Shown one piece after another: positions 7,265 through 10,647 of a stretch of DNA of 10,647 bases. The position numbers and the translations under genes are program-made. Numbering within the stretch: position 1 is the first letter of the stretch; the number at the start of each line of letters is the position of its first letter. This stretch comes from an uncultured bacterium (GTDB lineage Bacteria; Bacillota; Clostridia; Lachnospirales; Lachnospiraceae), in NCBI GenBank assembly GCA_946061355.1, contig CAMGRE010000079.1:1-10647 (forward strand), read 5' to 3'. The notes beneath the pieces are model-generated. The model ran no database searches, was not told the origin of the DNA, and worked only from the letters and a program-made list of their open reading frames with translations.

Positions 7265-7334
7265 TGTGGATAATGTGTATAACTTAGTGTATAAATCCAT
7301 TTTACTGAATTTTTCATTTTTTCAGTGTGGATAA
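7265..7334 (+). repeat. Cluster of DnaA-box-like 9-mers
   Basis: Four 9-mers lie in the same orientation: TGTGGATAA (7265-7273), TGTGTATAA (7274-7282), AGTGTATAA (7286-7294) and TGTGGATAA (7326-7334). Read on the minus strand the first, second and fourth match the DnaA box TTATNCACA exactly, two of them as the high-affinity form TTATCCACA. The third has one mismatch. Boxes one and two are directly abutted. The flanks are AT-rich. DnaA binding is inferred. No dnaA or dnaN gene is in the window. Confidence 0.6.
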
Positions 7335-7507
7335 CTCTGATCAGATTTCTTCTCTTGCGCCGCTTCTCTTTTCCGATTCCTGTTCTTTTTTTGTGCACGA
7401 TAGATAAATTCGGTTTTGTCAATAGAGAACTTCCGAAAATATATAGTCAGAAACTTTACTCAAATTTAAAACAAAATTTACATGGCATACCAAAACACAA
7501 CAGAAAT

Positions 7508-7540
7508 GGCGGAGAAACCGCATCCGCGATCTTCTCCGCC
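7508..7540 (-). terminator. Terminator-like hairpin after the NlpC/P60 gene
   Basis: A perfect 9-bp stem (GGCGGAGAA with TTCTCCGCC) closes a 15-nt loop that can itself pair as CGC-GGAT-GCG. On the minus strand, about 40 nt past the stop codon, it is followed by ATTTCTGTTGTGTTTT. This is U-rich but interrupted, so termination is probable but not certain. Confidence 0.65.
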
Positions 7541-7581
7541 TGTCTTGTAACATGATTGCTATTGTTCTTCGCCTTTTCCGT

Positions 7582-9030
7582 TTAGAAGATTCTCCTTACC
7601 GCAAGGACGTTACGGTAATTTGCGTTGGAAACGATAATACCTGTCTTGCTCGTACTTGCATGAACCAGCTTTCCGTCTCCTGCATAGATACCCACATGAC
7701 CGGAGTAGCATACGATATCACCCGGCTGCGCATTTTCCAATCCTCCGACATCGTAACCCTGACTTCTGTCGGCCGATGAAGAATGAGGGAGGGAAACTCC
7801 GAAATTCTTATATACGCTCATGACGAAACCGGAGCAGTCTGTACCGTTTGTCAGACTGGAACCGCCGTATACATACGGATTGCCGACGAACTGCATTGCG
7901 TAATCCACAACTGCGCGTCCGAGATCACTCTCAGAAGTAACAACAGGAGCGGGTGCCGGTTTGCTCTCTGTCTGTCCGGACTGTGCGGCCTGCTCAGCTT
8001 CCTTGGCAGCCTTCTCAGCTCTCTCCTTATTAACCTTTTCCTCAGCCTTCTTCGCCGCTTCCTTCGCTGCTTTCTTAGCGTCCTCTTCCTTCTTCAGTCT
8101 TGCAGCTTCCTCTGCCTTGGACTCTGCCTTCACAAAATCTGTTCTCAGAGAAACGTAATCGGAGGAAACATATCCGTAACCTTCCTCGATATCAACCTTA
8201 ACCCAGCCGTCGCTCTCCTCCAGGACGGACAGTTCCTCATCGATGGGAACCAGTCCCAGTACCGGTGCGCTCGTGCTTGCACTCTCACGCACCTTAAGGG
8301 TCGTCGTTGTGACAGTCGCCACTCTCGTGCCTACCTTCTTTGCCAGTTCGATCGCATCCTCACCGGTCACACAATATTCTGCTTTCACATATCCTGTCAC
8401 AGTTCCGGATGTGATCCTGTACCAGCCATTCTTCTCACTGATAAAATCACCGACTGACTTATCATACAGCTTTCCGAGGATCTCACCGTCCTCACTGGGA
8501 ATGCTACGGATATTCACATAATCATTTACCTTGGCAATGACCAGCTTGGAGAAGGCTTTCTCCTCTTTTGTCAGTTCTTCTGTCTCCTCATCCGTCTCCT
8601 CTGTTTCTGTTTCTGATTCAGACTCGGTCTCGCTGTCAGTCTCTGTTTTCTCGTTCTTAATGCTCTCTATAATAGAAGCTTCCTTCGCTTTTTTCGCTTC
8701 TTCCTTCTCTACCTCGGTACTGCTCTTGATCTCTGTCTCGATTTCGGTCTCCGTCTCATGCTTCTTCGTAGCAGCGGATGATCCGTCCTGCATCTCCTTG
8801 GTAAAAGAATTCACCAGATTTTCTTTCTTTTCCTGCTCAGCGGAAGCGGCAGCGCTCTTGGTAGATGCCTTTACATCCTCCAGCGAACTTCCCTCCTCCA
8901 GACTGAGTGCCAGCCCGGCCGCCGGAAGCAAAGAGGATACGCCGGTAGCATCCGAATGAATGGAAGTACCGCTCACTGCGATCGCGCCAACCAATATATA
9001 TGCTGCAACTTTTACCCTTTTCTGATTCAT
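7582..9030 (-). CDS. Secreted SH3-domain NlpC/P60 (C40) peptidoglycan endopeptidase
   Basis: A predicted exported cysteine peptidase cutting peptide stems of peptidoglycan. I chose the start at 9030 (MNQKRVKVAAYIL, 482 residues), which has GGAGG five bases away. The upstream ATG at 9051 lacks such a site. Order of parts: signal peptide (about 1-29); very acidic Thr/Ser/Glu-rich tract (about 92-153); two bacterial SH3 domains (about 163-222 and 237-297, the first with VNIRSIPSEDGEILG, the second with LKVRESASTSAPVLG); Lys/Ala/Glu-rich linker (about 300-350); PAPAP; NlpC/P60 domain (about 375-482). The catalytic Cys399 (DCSGF), His445 (GHVGIY) and His457 (VHAS) are all present. SH3 domains of this kind usually bind cell wall. 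It stands alone with its own promoter and terminator. Confidence 0.94.
   Translation of the reverse strand: MNQKRVKVAAYILVGAIAVSGTSIHSDATGVSSLLPAAGLALSLEEGSSLEDVKASTKSAAASAEQEKKENLVNSFTKEMQDGSSAATKKHETETEIETEIKSSTEVEKEEAKKAKEASIIESIKNEKTETDSETESESETETEETDEETEELTKEEKAFSKLVIAKVNDYVNIRSIPSEDGEILGKLYDKSVGDFISEKNGWYRITSGTVTGYVKAEYCVTGEDAIELAKKVGTRVATVTTTTLKVRESASTSAPVLGLVPIDEELSVLEESDGWVKVDIEEGYGYVSSDYVSLRTDFVKAESKAEEAARLKKEEDAKKAAKEAAKKAEEKVNKERAEKAAKEAEQAAQSGQTESKPAPAPVVTSESDLGRAVVDYAMQFVGNPYVYGGSSLTNGTDCSGFVMSVYKNFGVSLPHSSSADRSQGYDVGGLENAQPGDIVCYSGHVGIYAGDGKLVHASTSKTGIIVSNANYRNVLAVRRIF
7990..8133 (-). repeat. Lys/Ala/Glu-rich low-complexity linker coding stretch
   Basis: Within the NlpC/P60 gene this part encodes a charged, Ala-rich segment with repeated KKAEE, AAKEA and EKAAKEAE units. 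It is predicted to form a helix or coiled coil between the SH3 pair and the catalytic domain. It probably acts as a spacer through the wall. Confidence 0.6.
8572..8757 (-). repeat. Thr/Ser/Glu-rich acidic low-complexity coding stretch
   Basis: Imperfect ET, SE and TE dipeptide repeats (for example ETETEIETEI and SETESESETETEE) lie before the first SH3 domain. The DNA is a degenerate run of GAG/GAA and ACx/TCx codons that could change length by slippage. It also produces a misleading Ser-rich open frame on the plus strand. Confidence 0.65.
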
Positions 9031-9071
9031 AGATTCCTCCAACTGATTCATAGCTGTATGCTATTTCCAAG

Positions 9072-9098
9072 TTGTTAAAATTATTACGAATTTGTTAA
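9072..9098 (+). repeat. Direct TTGTTAA repeats in the NlpC/P60 gene leader
   Basis: Two identical 7-mers TTGTTAA lie at 9072-9078 and 9092-9098, exactly 20 bp apart (about two helical turns), in the predicted untranslated leader (about +5 to +31). The spacing suits a dimeric DNA-binding protein. The 7-mer resembles a Rex half site and contains TGTTAA, which fits the WalR half-site pattern TGTWAH. However, the usual WalR spacing is 11 bp from repeat to repeat. Confidence 0.35.
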
Positions 9099-9109
9099 CT
9101 GTCTCTCAT

Positions 9110-9138
9110 AATATAACACCCCATTATGTATTTGTCAA
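9110..9138 (-). promoter_or_regulatory. Promoter of the NlpC/P60 gene
   Basis: On the minus strand a perfect TTGACA (9133-9138) is 17 bp from TATATT (9110-9115). Transcription would start near 9103 with a leader of about 73 nt that contains the direct TTGTTAA repeats. It lies just downstream of the trxB terminator, so the gene is an independent unit. Confidence 0.8.
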
Positions 9139-9183
9139 CACGCTATCCGTTTTCCAAATCCTTCCAAGCCTTGATTTTACGGC

Positions 9184-9218
9184 AAAAAAGGGTATGCCCT
9201 TCCATTGGCATACCCTTT
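9184..9218 (-). terminator. Intrinsic terminator of trxB
   Basis: A 12-bp stem (AAAGGGTATGCC with GGCATACCCTTT, 9187-9198 and 9207-9218) closes an 8-nt loop. On the minus strand it ends in six T (9184-9189), partly within the stem. It lies about 30 nt after the trxB stop codon and is the clearest rho-independent terminator in the window. Confidence 0.88.
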
Positions 9219-9246
9219 CCAAATATTACAATTTGTTACTCATTTA

Positions 9247-10155
9247 TTATTTCAACAGATAATCCTGCACGGCCGCCACCGCGTTTGCCCCGTCCGCCGC
9301 TGCCGTAATGATCTGACGCAGACGCTTGGTGCGCACATCTCCGACCGCAAAAATTCCACTACAGCTTGTAGCACAGGACTCATCCGCCACAAGATACCCT
9401 GACGGATCCGTCTCCAGAATATCCCGGAAAGCTTGCGATTCCGGACGGATTCCCACGGCAATAAAGACGCCGTCCACAGAAAGTTCTGAATCCGCACCTG
9501 TCTTTTTGTTGTGTAGCCTGATGCTTTCAACCTGATCTTCACCGGATATTTCTTCCACTACAGTATCCCAGATGATTTCCACATTTTCGAGAGAAAATAA
9601 TTTTTTCTGCAGCACATCCGCCGCTCTGAGGCTGTCGCGTCTATGGATCACATACACCTTCCTGCTGGTTCTCGCCAAAAAGATGGCATCTTCCACCGCC
9701 ACGTCTCCGCCGCCGACCACTGCGGTCACACGATTCTTAAAAAAAGCGCCGTCACAGGTCGCACAGTAGGAGACGCCCATTCCGGACAATTCCTCCTCAC
9801 CCGGCACACCGAGCTTCGCATGAGTAGCTCCCGATGCAATAATCACCGTTCTCGTCTCATGGCGGTTCTGATCGGTCACAACGATATAGGAGCCGTCCGC
9901 CTTCTCGATCCCCTGAACTTCCTCCACCGCAAACTGCGCGCCCATGTACTCCGCATGTTCCCTGAATTTCATGCCCATATCAAAGCCGTTAATTCCCTGC
10001 AGTCCCGGATAGTTGTCCACCTCATACGTATTCAGAACCTGTCCGCCGCTCATCGGGGCTTTCTCGATCACAAGTGTGTCCAGTCCGGCGCGCTGTGCGT
10101 AGATCGCCGCCGTGAGTCCCGCCGGTCCCGAACCTATAATAATTGTATCGTACAT
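9247..10155 (-). CDS. trxB: Thioredoxin-disulfide reductase (NADPH type)
   Basis: A flavoprotein passing electrons from NADPH to thioredoxin in the cytoplasm. I chose the start at 10155 (MYDTIIIGSGPAGL, 302 residues), with GGAGG seven bases upstream. A longer frame to 10206 begins upstream of that site. The FAD-binding GSGPAG is at residues 8-13. The redox-active pair is Cys131 and Cys134 in CATCDG. The NADPH domain follows with VVGGGDVAVEDA and HRRDSLRA, and the arginine-rich motif argues for NADPH over ferredoxin-dependent relatives. The carboxy-terminal FAD motif is GIFAVGDVRTK. The length is usual for the low-molecular-weight class. No thioredoxin gene is adjacent. It is a single-gene unit with a promoter at 10178-10206 and a clear terminator. 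Confidence 0.95.
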   Translation of the reverse strand: MYDTIIIGSGPAGLTAAIYAQRAGLDTLVIEKAPMSGGQVLNTYEVDNYPGLQGINGFDMGMKFREHAEYMGAQFAVEEVQGIEKADGSYIVVTDQNRHETRTVIIASGATHAKLGVPGEEELSGMGVSYCATCDGAFFKNRVTAVVGGGDVAVEDAIFLARTSRKVYVIHRRDSLRAADVLQKKLFSLENVEIIWDTVVEEISGEDQVESIRLHNKKTGADSELSVDGVFIAVGIRPESQAFRDILETDPSGYLVADESCATSCSGIFAVGDVRTKRLRQIITAAADGANAVAAVQDYLLK

Positions 10156-10177
10156 AGCATTTCCTCCATATGAAATC

Positions 10178-10206
10178 AGTATATGGGATTTTCGAAGAAA
10201 TAGCAA
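10178..10206 (-). promoter_or_regulatory. Promoter of trxB
   Basis: On the minus strand TTGCTA (10201-10206) is 17 bp from TATACT (10178-10183). The predicted leader is only about 16 nt, barely long enough for the GGAGG ribosome-binding site, so little room is left for leader control. Confidence 0.6.
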
Positions 10207-10215
10207 TGAGGCAAG

Positions 10216-10244
10216 TTGTGAAATACAGGAAAAACTGGTAAGAT
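10216..10244 (+). promoter_or_regulatory. Promoter of the short-chain dehydrogenase gene
   Basis: TTGTGA (10216-10221) and TAAGAT (10239-10244) are 17 bp apart, with TGG just before the -10 box. Each box matches 4 of 6 consensus bases, so this is a moderate call. A hairpin GATCCC-GGT-GGGATC (10274-10288) lies in the leader, with no T run after it. It may stabilise or regulate the message. Confidence 0.45.
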
Positions 10245-10310
10245 AAACACGGAAACTTTCAAAGAATTATTTTGATCCCGGTGGGATCTGACCATATCGG
10301 AGGAATCATT

Positions 10311-10647
10311 ATGCGAAAAACCGCGCTTATCACAGGTGCATCCAGAGGAATCGGCCGTGCCTGTGCCATCGCCTTTGCAAGCGCAGGCTACGATCTGCAT
10401 TTAAACTGCATGCACTCGGAAGAGAGCCTTACCGCCCTCGCCGGAGAACTCGAGACAACCTGCCATATTTCCTGCCGGACACACATCGGCGATATCGGGG
10501 ATTTTGCTTTTGTGGAAAAAATGTTCAAGGAAATCACCCGTCTTGATGTGCTGATCAACAATGCGGGAATTTCCCATATCGGTCTGCTGCAGGATATGAC
10601 GCCGGAGGAATGGGGTAAAGTTATGTCAACCAATCTAAACTCCTGTT
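10311..10647 (+). CDS. Short-chain dehydrogenase/reductase, N-terminal part (cut by window edge)
   Basis: A classical SDR oxidoreductase using NAD(P)H, of which 112 residues are present. The start at 10311 has GGAGG seven bases upstream. The cofactor motif TGASRGIG is at residues 8-15, and NNAG and the following helix with TNLNS are in place. The catalytic Ser-Tyr-Lys lies beyond the window. It resembles FabG-type 3-oxoacyl-ACP reductases. The stretch NNAGISHIGLLQDMT also recalls, from memory, the EF-P 5-aminopentanone reductases (YmfI family), which finish a modification of elongation factor P. A lone gene away from fatty-acid genes fits that reading better, but the truncated sequence cannot decide it. 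Confidence 0.9.
   Translation, partial: MRKTALITGASRGIGRACAIAFASAGYDLHLNCMHSEESLTALAGELETTCHISCRTHIGDIGDFAFVEKMFKEITRLDVLINNAGISHIGLLQDMTPEEWGKVMSTNLNSC

Larger units (their letters stand above)
7054..7581. other. Long AT-rich intergenic region between hpf and the NlpC/P60 gene
   Basis: About 520 bp without a convincing gene. Short open frames here have no ribosome-binding site or recognisable protein. From left to right it holds the hpf promoter (7107-7135), a very AT-rich stretch (about 7115-7260), a DnaA-box cluster (7265-7334), a weak plus-strand promoter-like pair (7416-7445) and a terminator-like stem-loop (7508-7540). Confidence 0.7.

Noticed and set aside
7228..7422. Small basic open frame on the minus strand in the long intergenic region
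   Set aside because: No ribosome-binding site, no similarity I recognise, and it runs through the DnaA-box cluster and AT-rich DNA.
7054..7581. Chromosomal replication origin (oriC)
   Set aside because: The DnaA boxes are suggestive, but dnaA, dnaN, rpmH and parAB are all absent. I kept it only as a DnaA-box cluster.
7783..8457. 224-codon hydrophobic Leu/Cys-rich open frame on the plus strand
   Set aside because: Antisense to the NlpC/P60 gene. The apparent hydrophobic stretches come from reading Lys/Ala/Glu codons backwards.
8531..8959. 142-codon Ser-rich open frame on the plus strand
   Set aside because: Mirror of the Glu/Thr-rich tract of the secreted hydrolase. Low complexity, with no start signal.
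1..10647. Mobile element, defence system, biosynthetic cluster or CRISPR array
   Set aside because: Every sizeable reading frame is a housekeeping or central-metabolism gene. I saw no transposase, integrase, nuclease, toxin-antitoxin pair, terminal inverted repeats or spaced repeats.

Overview
The window looks like ordinary chromosome of a butyrate-forming Clostridia member, most likely Lachnospiraceae. The assignment rests on a complete crotonyl/butyryl-CoA gene set, strong GGAGG ribosome-binding sites, TTGACA/TATAAT-type promoters with 17-bp spacers, a long-form hibernation factor and moderate-GC coding with AT-rich gaps. It is inferred from sequence features, not from a database match. I see no insertion sequence, phage gene, CRISPR array, tRNA or rRNA.

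Positions 1-4420 hold a minus-strand operon read in the order thl, crt, hbd, bcd, etfB. etfB runs off the left edge, and etfA would be expected beyond it. The enzymes join two acetyl-CoA, reduce and dehydrate the product to crotonyl-CoA, and reduce that to butyryl-CoA. Bcd with EtfAB is known in this group to couple the last step to ferredoxin reduction. A strong promoter lies ahead of thl. Just inside its transcript is an 18-bp site matching 11 of 14 specified positions of the clostridial Rex (NADH/NAD+ sensor) operator, so redox control is a reasonable hypothesis. A GC-rich hairpin lies between crt and hbd.

Positions 4464-6525 hold a membrane-anchored M23 peptidase (minus) and a divergent inositol-monophosphatase-family enzyme (plus). 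The plus-strand promoter overlaps the M23 start codon. A strong hairpin separates the phosphatase from the convergent next gene.

Positions 6526-9140 hold the long-form ribosome hibernation factor gene hpf and a secreted SH3-SH3-NlpC/P60 cell-wall hydrolase, both minus strand, each with its own promoter. The 519-bp gap between them carries a tight same-orientation cluster of DnaA-box 9-mers. It is the least expected thing in the window.

Positions 9187-10647 hold thioredoxin reductase (minus) with a clean intrinsic terminator and a divergent short-chain dehydrogenase (plus) cut by the right edge. The latter may be an EF-P 5-aminopentanone reductase. No clearly new multi-gene system is visible. 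The regulatory signals (Rex-like site, DnaA-box cluster, leader repeats) are the items most worth checking.
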